DNA of 15,558 nucleotides from Oscillospiraceae bacterium (GCA_022508705.1 JAFLUO010000036.1:1-15558), one strand, 5' to 3'. Positions 8,063-15,331 are shown, counted from the stretch's first letter. Notes: generated from the sequence alone by a model not told the origin. Made by a program: numbers and translations.

Positions 8063-9322
8063 TTACGCCTCCTTGTATTCGGTTATGTAGCCTGTCAGCG
8101 CGCTTGCGGCGGCAGTATGGGGAGATGCAAGATACACTTCGCTGTCAACGTGACCCATACGGCCCACAAAGTTACGGTTGGTGGTGGCAATGCAACGCTC
8201 GCCTTCGGCAAGAATGCCCATGTATCCGCCCAAACACGGCCCGCAGGTGGGGGTTGAAACTACTGCGCCTGCATCAATAAATGAAGTGTACCAGCCGCGC
8301 TCTACACATTCACGAAGAATTTGCATTGTGCCGGGTATAATTATGCAACGAACACCGTCCGCTACTTTTTTGCCTTTTAAAATGTTATAAGCGGCTTCCA
8401 TATCTTCCATTCGTCCGTTGGTGCAGGAGCCGATTACTACCTGGTCTACTTTAATGTCATGCAACTCGCTTGCAGGGTGTGTGTTTTCGGGAAGATGGGG
8501 GCAAGCAACCGTTGGCACGATTTTTGAAAGGTCAATTTCTATTGTTTTCTCATATTCAGCATCGGCATCCGCCTCGAAAACTACGGGAGTTCTTTCGCTT
8601 CTGCCGTTCAAATATTCCATTGTCACGTCATCAACGGGGAAAATTCCGTTTTTAGCACCTGCCTCAATCGCCATATTGCAGATGCAAAGGCGGTCATCCA
8701 TGGAAAGAGCGTGAGCGCCGTCACCCGTAAATTCCATGCTCTTGTAAAGAGCGCCGTCAACGCCAATCATACCGATGATTGTAAGGATTACGTCCTTACC
8801 GCTACAGTTAGACGGCAGTTTTCCCGTTAAACGGAACTCTATAGCAGAGGGTACTTTGAACCATGCCATGCCCGTTGCCATGCCTGCCGCCATGTCGGTT
8901 GAACCTACGCCCGTTGAGAATGCACCAACTGCGCCGTAAGTGCAGGTGTGGCTGTCTGCACCGATAATGCAGTCCCCTGCGGTAACAACGCCTTGCTCGG
9001 GAAGGAGTGCGTGCTCAATTCCCATTTTACCAACGTCGTAAAAATGGCTTACACAATGTGCGCACGCAAATTCACGGCAGGTTTTGGACTGCTGAGCCGC
9101 TTTAATATCTTTATTGGGAACAAAATGGTCAAGGACTATTGCCACTCTGTCTTTATCAAAAACTTTTTCAAAGCCTGCTTTTTTAAATTCATTTACCGCA
9201 ACAGGTGTTGTAATATCGTTACCCAGCACTAAGTCAAGCTTTGCGCTTATTAACTGACCTGCTTCGACTTTATCGAGTCCTGCGTGGTGGGCCAGGATTT
9301 TTTGTGTCATAGTCATTCCCAT
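8063..9322 (-). CDS. leuC: 3-isopropylmalate dehydratase large subunit
   Basis: This aconitase-family subunit carries the [4Fe-4S] cluster. Three cysteine ligands are visible: Cys300 in VIGSCTNGR, and Cys360 and Cys363 in CGPCLGG. GADSHTCTYGA (121-131) belongs to the active site. With 419 residues it is the shorter LeuC form that pairs with short LeuD proteins, matching its neighbour. The ATG overlaps the leuA TAA by one base (TAATG), and AAAGGAG lies about 10 nt upstream. In-frame ATGs at codons 3 and 5 exist, but the MGMTMTQKIL start is the usual one for the family and fits the ribosome binding site. Confidence 0.96.
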   Translation of the reverse strand: MGMTMTQKILAHHAGLDKVEAGQLISAKLDLVLGNDITTPVAVNEFKKAGFEKVFDKDRVAIVLDHFVPNKDIKAAQQSKTCREFACAHCVSHFYDVGKMGIEHALLPEQGVVTAGDCIIGADSHTCTYGAVGAFSTGVGSTDMAAGMATGMAWFKVPSAIEFRLTGKLPSNCSGKDVILTIIGMIGVDGALYKSMEFTGDGAHALSMDDRLCICNMAIEAGAKNGIFPVDDVTMEYLNGRSERTPVVFEADADAEYEKTIEIDLSKIVPTVACPHLPENTHPASELHDIKVDQVVIGSCTNGRMEDMEAAYNILKGKKVADGVRCIIIPGTMQILRECVERGWYTSFIDAGAVVSTPTCGPCLGGYMGILAEGERCIATTNRNFVGRMGHVDSEVYLASPHTAAASALTGYITEYKEA

Positions 9323-10995
9323 TATTTTACATCTCCTTTTGTCATATTGCAGAATGCGCTTAAGAGTGCCTTTGTGCTTGCAGTAATAACGTCCGTGTCT
9401 GTACCTGCGCCCCAGAACATATTGCCGTCACGCTCCAAACCGATATAAGATACGGCAACACTGCGTGAGCCGTCACCCTGCATACTGTGCTGAGTGAATA
9501 CCTGCAAGGTGTACTTTTCGCCTGTAAATGCGCAAAGGGCTTTGTTTATTGCATTGAGTGCGCCGTTGCCCTCGGCTTCCATAGCCGTTTCTTTTCCGTC
9601 TTTTTTGAAGGTGATATGGGCTTTCACCTTATCGCCTTCGTGGTCAAAGTCGAAATCTGTTATTTCAATTCCGCTTTGAAGATTCAAATAATGCTTTTTA
9701 AAGATATTCAAAACCTCATCAGGCTTTAATTCTTTATGCTCACGGTCGGAAATATCCTTGCAAAGATAGCTGAAATGCTCTCTCATTTTTGCAGGCAGGT
9801 TGTAACCGTAGCTCTGTTCAAGCAAATAACCTATACCGCCCTTGCCCGACTGGGAATTTACACGGATAACGTCTGCATCGTAGGTTCTGCCGATGTCCTT
9901 CGGGTCAACGGGAATATACGGTACGTTCCATTCGTTAAGGTCTTTCTCTGCTCTGTATTTCATGCCCTTTGCAATAGCGTCCTGGTGCGAACCTGAGAAA
10001 GCGGCGAATACAAGAGCACCTGCATAAGGCGCACGCTCATAAACATGCATACGGGTGCATCGCTCATATGCCTCAACTAAGCGGTTCATATCGGAAAGGT
10101 CTAATTTCGGGTCAACACCGTGGGAATACATATTCATTGCCAAAGTGATAATATCTACATTACCTGTTCGCTCGCCGTTTCCGAACAGTGTGCCTTCAAC
10201 ACGGTCTGCACCTGCAAGAAGAGCAAGCTCAGTATCGGCAACGCCTGTTCCTCTGTCATTATGAGGGTGAAGAGAAACCGTTACATATTCGCGGTATTTA
10301 AGATTTTCGCTCATATACTCTACCTGTGAAGCGTAAACGTGGGGAAGGCTCATCTCCACCGTAACGGGTAAATTGATGATTACGTTATTGGTTTCACTGG
10401 GCTCTAATACGTCAAGGACCGCATTACAAACCTCTAAAGCGTATTCGGGCTCTGTTCCCGTAAAGGATTCGGGTGAATACTCAAAACGGAAATTGCCTTC
10501 ATATTCAGCGGCTAATTTCTTGACAAGCTTTGCGCCGTCAACGGCAATTTTCTTGATTTCTTCCTTGGATTTTCTGAACACCTGCTCACGCTGTGCCACG
10601 CTTACGGAATTGTAGAAATGAATAATAGCACTGGGAGCACCCTTGCAAGCATCAAAGGTCTTGCGGATAATATGCTCACGGCATTGAGTGAGCACCTGCA
10701 CGGTAACGTCTTCGGGAATCATATTGTTGTCAATAAGTGTGCGAAGGAACTCATATTCAGTTTCGCTGGCGGCAGGGAATCCAACCTCAATTTCCTTAAA
10801 ACCAACGTCTAACAATACTTTGTAATATTCAAGTTTTTCTTCAAGGCTCATGGGGATAACAAGGCTCTGATTGCCGTCCCTCATATCAACACTGCACCAT
10901 ACGGGCGGCTTTTCGATATGATCCTTTTCCACCCATTTATTATATTTTTTATCAACAGGGTAATAACCTACCCTGTATTTTTTTGCATCCATCAT
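9322..10995 (-). CDS. leuA: 2-isopropylmalate synthase, long type (yeast/mycobacterial-like)
   Basis: The enzyme condenses 2-oxoisovalerate with acetyl-CoA, the first committed and normally leucine-inhibited step of leucine synthesis. The HMGL-like TIM barrel has the metal motif DMRDGNQSL from Asp37, and HPHND with His243 and His245 ending in GNGERTGN (272-279). The C-terminal LeuA allosteric dimer domain occupies about residues 430-555. The N-terminal KYNKWVEKDHIEKPPVWCS extension is that of the type II (TIGR00970-like) family seen in yeasts and actinobacteria, not the Bacillus/E. coli type. At 557 residues it is at the shorter end of that type. The ATG forms an ATGA overlap with ridA and is followed by a second in-frame ATG. 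AAAGGGG precedes it. Citramalate or homocitrate synthase activity is unlikely in this context. Confidence 0.95.
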   Translation of the reverse strand: MMDAKKYRVGYYPVDKKYNKWVEKDHIEKPPVWCSVDMRDGNQSLVIPMSLEEKLEYYKVLLDVGFKEIEVGFPAASETEYEFLRTLIDNNMIPEDVTVQVLTQCREHIIRKTFDACKGAPSAIIHFYNSVSVAQREQVFRKSKEEIKKIAVDGAKLVKKLAAEYEGNFRFEYSPESFTGTEPEYALEVCNAVLDVLEPSETNNVIINLPVTVEMSLPHVYASQVEYMSENLKYREYVTVSLHPHNDRGTGVADTELALLAGADRVEGTLFGNGERTGNVDIITLAMNMYSHGVDPKLDLSDMNRLVEAYERCTRMHVYERAPYAGALVFAAFSGSHQDAIAKGMKYRAEKDLNEWNVPYIPVDPKDIGRTYDADVIRVNSQSGKGGIGYLLEQSYGYNLPAKMREHFSYLCKDISDREHKELKPDEVLNIFKKHYLNLQSGIEITDFDFDHEGDKVKAHITFKKDGKETAMEAEGNGALNAINKALCAFTGEKYTLQVFTQHSMQGDGSRSVAVSYIGLERDGNMFWGAGTDTDVITASTKALLSAFCNMTKGDVK

Positions 10996-11375
10996 TGTGT
11001 GTTACCCCTTTCTGCTATAACCTCTATCTCAACCAAAGCGCCTTTGGGAAGATCTTTTACTGCAACACAGCTTCTTGCGGGCTTTTCGGTAAAATATTGT
11101 GCATAAACTTCATTAAATGCGGCAAAATCCGCTATATCACTTAAGAAACATACTGTTTTTACTGCGTTTTCAGTCGTCACACCTGCGGCAGATAGGACTG
11201 CCTGTAAATTTTTGCAAACTCTGTGCGTCTGCTCAGTAATATTATCCCCCTCAAGAACACCAGTTTCGGGATTTAGAGAGATTTGACCCGATGTGAAAAC
11301 AAGATTTCCCGTAACAACCGCCTGAGAGTAAGGTCCAATTGCCGCCGGGGCTTTAACTGTACTGATTTTTCTCAT
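10992..11375 (-). CDS. ridA: RidA family reactive enamine/imine deaminase
   Basis: RidA hydrolyses the 2-aminoacrylate and 2-aminocrotonate enamines released by PLP dehydratases such as IlvA, protecting PLP enzymes from damage. The 127-residue protein has family marks: GPYSQAV at 14-20, FTSGQI at 27-32, catalytic-type Arg101 in RSCVAV, and EIEVIA at 117-122. I chose the ATG at 11375 because AAGGAG (11389-11384) lies 8 nt upstream and the next residues match the usual N-terminus. A start seven codons upstream would overlap ilvA and lacks such a site. The AAGGAG box begins within the ilvA TAA, so ridA translation is coupled to ilvA, matching its job of clearing IlvA by-products. Confidence 0.93.
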   Translation of the reverse strand: MRKISTVKAPAAIGPYSQAVVTGNLVFTSGQISLNPETGVLEGDNITEQTHRVCKNLQAVLSAAGVTTENAVKTVCFLSDIADFAAFNEVYAQYFTEKPARSCVAVKDLPKGALVEIEVIAERGNTQ

Positions 11376-11388
11376 AAAAAACACTCCT

Positions 11389-12579
11389 TTACACAATTTT
11401 AAAGCCTTCGTCTATTAAAGACTGGGTGATTAAATTTACATGTTCATAATCTCTTGTTTCCATTTCAATACGCAGGAAACAGCCGTTAACACTTTCGGTG
11501 TTGCCCTTTTCATAGTGAACACCCGTTACGTTACCGCCGCAATTGGCAATAATGCGTGAAACATCCTTTAGCTGACCGGGCTTGTCAATAAGCTCAATAA
11601 GAAGGCTTGTGGAACGTCCCGAATTGCGAAGTCCGCGGTCAATAGCCCGTGAAAGGCTTGTAACGTCAATATTACCGCCGGACACTACCGCTACCACGCG
11701 CTTGCCCTTCAAATCAAATTTGCGGAACATTACAGCCGCAACCGCCGCAGCCCCTGCCCCTTCGGCTATCATCTTTTGCTTTTCAATGAGGGTTAGTATT
11801 GCACTTGCAACCTCGTCGTCGGAAACCAAGGCAATTTCATCAACGTACTCACTAACCAAAGCAAATGTGTTCTCACCCGGCTGCTTAACGGCTATGCCGT
11901 CTGCTATAGTAGAAACCGAGTCAAGACACTCAATTTCACCGCTCTTTACCGAGTTATACATACTCGGCGCGCCTGCAACCTGTACTCCGTAAACCTTAAT
12001 GTTCGGTCTTATTTGCTTTGCGGTATAAGCAATGCCGGAAATCAACCCGCCGCCGCCAACGGGAACTACGATAGCGTCAATATTATCAAGGTCATTTAAA
12101 ATTTCAAGAGCAATTGTACCCTGACCTGCAATAACGTTTTCATCGTCAAAGGGGTGAACGAATGTGTAACCCTCTTTCTCTTTCAATTCCAATGATTTTT
12201 CATAGGCGTCATCATAACAGCCCTCTACCAAACAAACCTCAGCCCCAAAACCCTTGGTGGCTTCCACCTTGGAAATAGGCGCGGAATCGGGTAGGCAAAT
12301 CAAAGATTTTATTCCGTTTTTCGTTGCCGCCAGTGCCACGCCCTGTGCGTGATTTCCCGCGGAGCAGGCAATAACGCCTTTTTTCTTTTCCTCTTCGGAG
12401 AGCATCGCTATTTTATACGCGGAACCCCTGACCTTAAATGAACCTGTAATTTGTAGATTTTCAGGCTTTAAATACAGCTCGCAGTCGGGAGCAATTCCGT
12501 ATGCTCTAACAACATTCGTCTCACGGATAATATTTTTCAGCACAGTCTGTGCATTGAACACTTTGTCAAGAGATAACAT
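11389..12579 (-). CDS. ilvA: Threonine ammonia-lyase (threonine deaminase), single ACT domain
   Basis: This PLP enzyme converts threonine to 2-oxobutanoate and ammonia, the entry to isoleucine synthesis. The 396 residues comprise a fold type II catalytic domain, with PLP Lys49 in GSFKVRGS, SAGNHAQG at 73-80 and the phosphate-cradling GGGG at 175-178. A single C-terminal ACT domain spans about residues 325-396 (LLIELIDKPGQL and following). This is the medium-length form common in Clostridia, shorter than E. coli IlvA (about 514 residues), which has two C-terminal ACT-like modules. Its effector cannot be read from sequence. It is the first gene behind the T-box leader. The ribosome binding site is modest (GAAGG about 9 nt before the ATG). 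Confidence 0.95.
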   Translation of the reverse strand: MLSLDKVFNAQTVLKNIIRETNVVRAYGIAPDCELYLKPENLQITGSFKVRGSAYKIAMLSEEEKKKGVIACSAGNHAQGVALAATKNGIKSLICLPDSAPISKVEATKGFGAEVCLVEGCYDDAYEKSLELKEKEGYTFVHPFDDENVIAGQGTIALEILNDLDNIDAIVVPVGGGGLISGIAYTAKQIRPNIKVYGVQVAGAPSMYNSVKSGEIECLDSVSTIADGIAVKQPGENTFALVSEYVDEIALVSDDEVASAILTLIEKQKMIAEGAGAAAVAAVMFRKFDLKGKRVVAVVSGGNIDVTSLSRAIDRGLRNSGRSTSLLIELIDKPGQLKDVSRIIANCGGNVTGVHYEKGNTESVNGCFLRIEMETRDYEHVNLITQSLIDEGFKIV

Positions 12580-12641
12580 TCTTTCTGCCTTCTTTCTCTT
12601 TTTTATGTTTATGTGTAAAAATTAGGTAACTGACGATTAAA

Positions 12642-12660
12642 TTGCAAGAGAGATTTGCAA
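12642..12660 (-). repeat. Paired TTGCAA palindromes in the ilvA 5' untranslated region
   Basis: TTGCAA occurs twice (12642-12647 and 12655-12660), 7 bases apart, between the T-box terminator and ilvA. It can form a small 6-bp hairpin in the read-through transcript. Otherwise the 96 bases between terminator and start codon hold only the ribosome binding site. No function is claimed. Confidence 0.4.
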
Positions 12661-12675
12661 AAGATTTTTTCAGAT

Positions 12676-12714
12676 AAAAAAACCGCCTCAAAGCCTTTGC
12701 TTGCTTTGAGACGG
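12676..12714 (-). terminator. Conditional terminator of the T-box leader
   Basis: On the minus strand, CCGTCTCAAAGC (12714-12703) pairs with GCTTTGAGGCGG (12694-12683) as a 12-bp stem with one U·G pair and an 8-nt loop, followed by seven T residues (12682-12676). Its 5' arm contains the CTCAAA that would otherwise pair with TTTGAG in the antiterminator, so the two structures exclude each other. Confidence 0.93.
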
Positions 12715-12962
12715 GTGTAAAATTTAACACTCGCGGTACCACTCAAATTGCGGAATTTTTCTCCGCCACCTTATCGAAGTCTAACAACCTCTATGCACTA
12801 ACGTAGCATACACGGGTCACCCTACCCACAAAAGCTTCAGGATCCCAGTTCAGAAGTGAGAGGACAAGGCCTTCAACAAACCGGTTTGCACCAACCACCG
12901 GCTCTCTATGGCGTTTATCTCCATGCCCATTCTTCGTCATAACTTTTAACACTATTCAGTTT
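12676..12962 (-). promoter_or_regulatory. T-box riboswitch leader, leucine (CTC) specifier predicted
   Basis: The T-box core TGGTACCGCG is at 12741-12732. The antiterminator can be drawn with A1 TTTGAG (12747-12742) pairing CTCAAA (12710-12705), a TGGTACC bulge, and A2 GCGAGTGT pairing ACACCCGT. The UGGU in the bulge calls for a tRNA ending ACCA, as Leu, Ile and Val tRNAs do. Stem I shows the AGAGAGCCGG bulge region (12907-12898) and a distal CCGGT/ACCGG hairpin. Near the base, GAAG (12935-12932) pairs CTTC (12856-12853), and GGGCATGG (12928-12921) pairs CCTTGTCC (12869-12862) with one mismatch. The loop between these helices holds CTC (12860-12858) followed by A, as expected for a specifier codon, reading leucine. 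Uncharged tRNA-Leu would turn on the whole Ile/Val/Leu operon. The class is certain. The specifier was assigned by hand-folding and is less sure. Confidence 0.93.
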
Positions 12963-12968
12963 CTTTGT

Positions 12969-12997
12969 ATTGTACTCTAATATTTCCCCGCTGTCAA
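12969..12997 (-). promoter_or_regulatory. Sigma-A promoter of the branched-chain operon
   Basis: A consensus -35 TTGACA (12997-12992) and -10 TACAAT (12974-12969) are separated by exactly 17 bp and lie just upstream of the T-box leader. Transcription should start near 12962. The match is strong, which suits a leader controlled mainly by premature termination. Confidence 0.9.
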
Positions 12998-13021
12998 GTA
13001 TTTTTTAGGGGTGTTTTTAAA

Positions 13022-13036
13022 AATTTTCCGAATAGG
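13022..13036. promoter_or_regulatory. Possible CodY-like box upstream of the operon promoter
   Basis: The 15 bases AATTTTCCGAATAGG match 11 of 15 positions of the CodY consensus AATTTTCWGAAAATT, with the left half perfect. The site is about 25 bp upstream of the -35 hexamer. CodY senses branched-chain amino acids and GTP in many Firmicutes. A four-mismatch hit in A/T-rich DNA is weak evidence, and I cannot tell whether this organism has CodY. Confidence 0.25.
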
Positions 13037-13061
13037 TAATTTAACTTGAGTGAAAAGCGTC

Positions 13062-14435
13062 TTAATTTGTCATTTGCTTTTGGATAGACGATTTTTTCTG
13101 CCAGCGGTTGCTGAGATAATATGTCCATGCAATTAAAAATCCCATGCCAAAACCAAACAGTCCGTTCCACCAAATGATTGTATAACCGAAAAATGAGCTG
13201 TATCGGAACAGATAAGTGGTAAGCACTCTGACACTCAGCGCTCCAACCGCCACCATTGTTGCCGCGCCGCCGTGATTTGCCCCCTGAAATACGCCGAACA
13301 GCGGAATATACAAGGTCAAAATAACGTTTACCAGCGCAATAGTTCTTATATGGGAATGACAGTAAACTGCCGCCTGTTCACTCAGATTAAACAATCCGAT
13401 AATCTTATCTGTCGAAAGCCACACAAGTGCTGAGATACAAAGTGTTAATATAAGCGACATAAGCAACGCCTGCCGTACTCCCTTTTTCACTCTGTCCATT
13501 TTCCCTGCGCCTATATTTTGGCCTGTATAAGTGGCAAGGGTGGTCTGAAATGCACTGCACGGCAGGTTAAGATACAGCTCAATTCGGTAACCTACCGTGA
13601 AAGATGCCGTCATTACCTGACCGAATCCGTTGACCGCCCTTTGAATAAAGGTAAGACCGAAGGATACAATTATCAACTGCAATGCAATGGGAGCGCCTGC
13701 CCTCAACGTGCTTTTTGCCAAGCCGTAATTCCATGTAAATTCTTTTCGTTTGAAACGGAACATGGGATATTTGCGTGTCATGTAGATATATGCAGCAACA
13801 AACGAACCTGCCTGCGCAATATCCGTTGCCACAGCCGCACCAATAACGCCCCAATGAAAGCCTGCGACGAAAATCAAATCTAAAATGATATTTGTCACCG
13901 AGGCAATCAGCAGAAAATACAGCGTTGCCGCACTGTCGCCCACGGCTCTTAAAATAGACGAGAAAATATTATAGCCGAACTGAAAAATCAGTCCTATTGT
14001 ATAAACTCTGAAATATTGCAGAGTAAGCTCTAAAAAATCTTCGGGAACGCCGACAAAATATGTAAATGCAGGCCGTGAAACAATAAGCCCTGCTATTGTA
14101 GACAGTACGCCCATGCCCATTAACAGCAAAATGCCCGTTGACGCGTTGGCTCTTACCTGCTTTTCGTCACCTGCACCGTAGTGCTGAGCCACAACCACGC
14201 CGTTTCCGGCCGAAAAGCCCATTGCCAGCGCCAAAAACAAGAAAGTAAAGCTTCCCGTTGTGCCAACCGCCGAAAGAGCGTCCTCACCCGAAAAATTGCC
14301 GACTATAATGGAGTCTACGGTGTTATATAACTGTTGCAGAAGCGACCCTGCAAGCACGGGAAAAGCAAATCTTAAAATATGCTTCCACGGTGCGCCATCT
14401 ACCATTGATTTACCGTTCATTTTTGCGTGTTGCAA
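13062..14435 (-). CDS. MATE-family multidrug/metabolite efflux transporter
   Basis: This 457-residue membrane protein has about 12 hydrophobic segments and the MATE layout: an N-terminal FAFPVLAGSLLQQLYNTVDSI segment (about 28-48), GFSAGNGVVVAQHYGAGD around 75-90, and, in the second half, a TYTGQNIGAG copy of the same motif, reflecting the two-lobed fold. MATE proteins export cations, drugs or metabolites in exchange for Na+ or H+. The substrate is unknown here. The start is probably TTG at 14435-14433, because GGAGG (14449-14445) lies 9 nt upstream of it. The first ATG, five codons later, would be 24 nt from that site. It follows the CMD-cupin gene by 17 nt, so the two are likely cotranscribed. 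No clear terminator follows before the T-box promoter. Confidence 0.92.
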   Translation of the reverse strand: MQHAKMNGKSMVDGAPWKHILRFAFPVLAGSLLQQLYNTVDSIIVGNFSGEDALSAVGTTGSFTFLFLALAMGFSAGNGVVVAQHYGAGDEKQVRANASTGILLLMGMGVLSTIAGLIVSRPAFTYFVGVPEDFLELTLQYFRVYTIGLIFQFGYNIFSSILRAVGDSAATLYFLLIASVTNIILDLIFVAGFHWGVIGAAVATDIAQAGSFVAAYIYMTRKYPMFRFKRKEFTWNYGLAKSTLRAGAPIALQLIIVSFGLTFIQRAVNGFGQVMTASFTVGYRIELYLNLPCSAFQTTLATYTGQNIGAGKMDRVKKGVRQALLMSLILTLCISALVWLSTDKIIGLFNLSEQAAVYCHSHIRTIALVNVILTLYIPLFGVFQGANHGGAATMVAVGALSVRVLTTYLFRYSSFFGYTIIWWNGLFGFGMGFLIAWTYYLSNRWQKKSSIQKQMTN

Positions 14436-14452
14436 TTACTTTGCCCTCCGTA

Positions 14453-15211
14453 TTATTTTACCTTTCCGTATTCTTCGTCGGAAACGGGTTCGCACCATTC
14501 GTTACTCGTTTCCTCACCCGAAACCTCTATGGCAATATGCGAAAACCATGAGTCAGGTGCGGCGCCGTGCCAATGCTTTACCTCCGCAGGAATATTCACC
14601 ACACTGCCCGGAGTCATTTCAACAGGCTCTTTGCCCCATTCCTGATAATATCCGTGACCGCCCACGCAAATAAGTATTTGACCGCCGCCGCTTTTCGCAT
14701 GGTGAATATGCCAATTATTACGGCAAGCAGGCTCAAAGGTCACATTGTAGAACATGACCTGCTCAGTTGAGAGCGGAGCCAGATAGCTCTGCCCTGAAAA
14801 ATACCGGGCATAAGCGTCATTAGGTGCGCCGATGGGGAAGAATATCGTATTCTGATATTTATCTTTTTCAGTTTTCTCTGCAACCTGCTCATTCCATACT
14901 TCTTTTGCAAGTCTGAATACTGCCCAGCCCTTGGGCCAGCCGACGTACATTGTTGCGTGGGTGATAATTGCCGCAATTTCTTCTTTCGTTACGCCGTGAT
15001 TTTTAGCGTTCTGCAAATGGTATGTCAGCGAAGAATCCGTAATTCCCGACGCCATTAAAGACACCACCGTAATTATGCATTTCGTTTTTACGGAGAGAAC
15101 CTCCTCGTTCCACACCTCGCCAAACAATACATCATCATTCAAATGTGCAAACATCGGCGCAAATTCGCCAAGGCTTTCCCTGCCTGCCGTCTGTACTATC
15201 TTTTCGGTCAT
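14453..15211 (-). CDS. Carboxymuconolactone decarboxylase-like / cupin fusion protein
   Basis: This 252-residue soluble protein has two domains. Residues about 15-110 resemble the CMD/AhpD-like fold, with the family pattern KCIITVVSLMASG, then YHLQNAKNHGVTKEEI at 64-79, and a second helix containing THATMYVGWPKGW. No CxxC pair of the AhpD peroxidase type is present. Residues about 150-232 are a cupin barrel: WHIHH with His168 and His170, Gln178 where Glu is usual, and a second motif PGSVVNIPAEVKHWHG with His213 and His215, giving a plausible metal site. Such fusions occur in anaerobes, and their reaction is not established to my knowledge. AGGAGG 8 nt before the ATG fixes the start. It probably forms an operon with the MATE gene. 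Involvement in small-molecule or quinone-like chemistry is a guess. Confidence 0.88.
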   Translation of the reverse strand: MTEKIVQTAGRESLGEFAPMFAHLNDDVLFGEVWNEEVLSVKTKCIITVVSLMASGITDSSLTYHLQNAKNHGVTKEEIAAIITHATMYVGWPKGWAVFRLAKEVWNEQVAEKTEKDKYQNTIFFPIGAPNDAYARYFSGQSYLAPLSTEQVMFYNVTFEPACRNNWHIHHAKSGGGQILICVGGHGYYQEWGKEPVEMTPGSVVNIPAEVKHWHGAAPDSWFSHIAIEVSGEETSNEWCEPVSDEEYGKVK

Positions 15212-15240
15212 AATGTAGTCCTCCTGTTGTTTGTTATTAT

Positions 15241-15269
15241 ATTGTAAAAGATTATTTTTTGATTTCCAA
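15241..15269 (-). promoter_or_regulatory. Promoter of the CMD-cupin/MATE unit
   Basis: TTGGAA (15269-15264) and TACAAT (15246-15241) are separated by 17 bp on the minus strand, about 30 bp before the ATG at 15211. It lies directly downstream of the tRNA hairpin at 15296-15331, so the unit probably has its own start. Confidence 0.7.
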
Positions 15270-15295
15270 TACTGAAAAGTGAAGAGTGAATAAGT

Positions 15296-15331
15296 AAAAT
15301 CGACAAGTCTCTTATAAGCCTTGTCGATTTT
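15296..15331 (-). terminator. Hairpin directly after tRNA-Ala, probable terminator (copy 1)
   Basis: AAAATCGACAAG (15331-15320) pairs perfectly with CTTGTCGATTTT (15307-15296) over 12 bp and can extend inside by a mismatch and CTT/GAG around an ATAA loop. It begins at the base after the tRNA CCA and ends with TTTT, then ACTTATT. Because the stem itself ends in A/T, it could also work on the other strand or act as an RNA processing site. Confidence 0.75.

Noticed and set aside
7532..8257. Long plus-strand open frame (241 codons) opposite leuD and the end of leuC
   Set aside because: It lies wholly antisense to well-recognised enzymes, has no family resemblance and is explained by codon bias on the coding strand.
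11376..11396. Upstream extension of RidA by seven codons
   Set aside because: It would overlap ilvA and lacks a ribosome binding site. The ATG at 11375 has AAGGAG at 8 nt and the normal family N-terminus.
12642..12660. Paired TTGCAA as an operator
   Set aside because: It is short, A/T-rich, lies downstream of the conditional terminator, and matches no regulator I recognise.
12661..12682. CodY-like match overlapping the tail of the T-box terminator
   Set aside because: It has five mismatches to the consensus and arises from the T-run of the terminator.
12843..12848. GGG or ATC as the T-box specifier, from the text GAACTGGGATCC
   Set aside because: GGG (Gly) conflicts with UGGU in the T-box bulge, because bacterial tRNA-Gly normally has a U discriminator. 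Neither lies in the loop between the two Stem I helices that pair, whereas CTC does.
13518..13883. Plus-strand open frames of more than 100 codons, here and at 14260-14673, 11582-11992, 5743-6111 and 2795-3196
   Set aside because: All are antisense shadows of the MATE, CMD-cupin, ilvA, ilvB and ilvD genes, without recognisable motifs.
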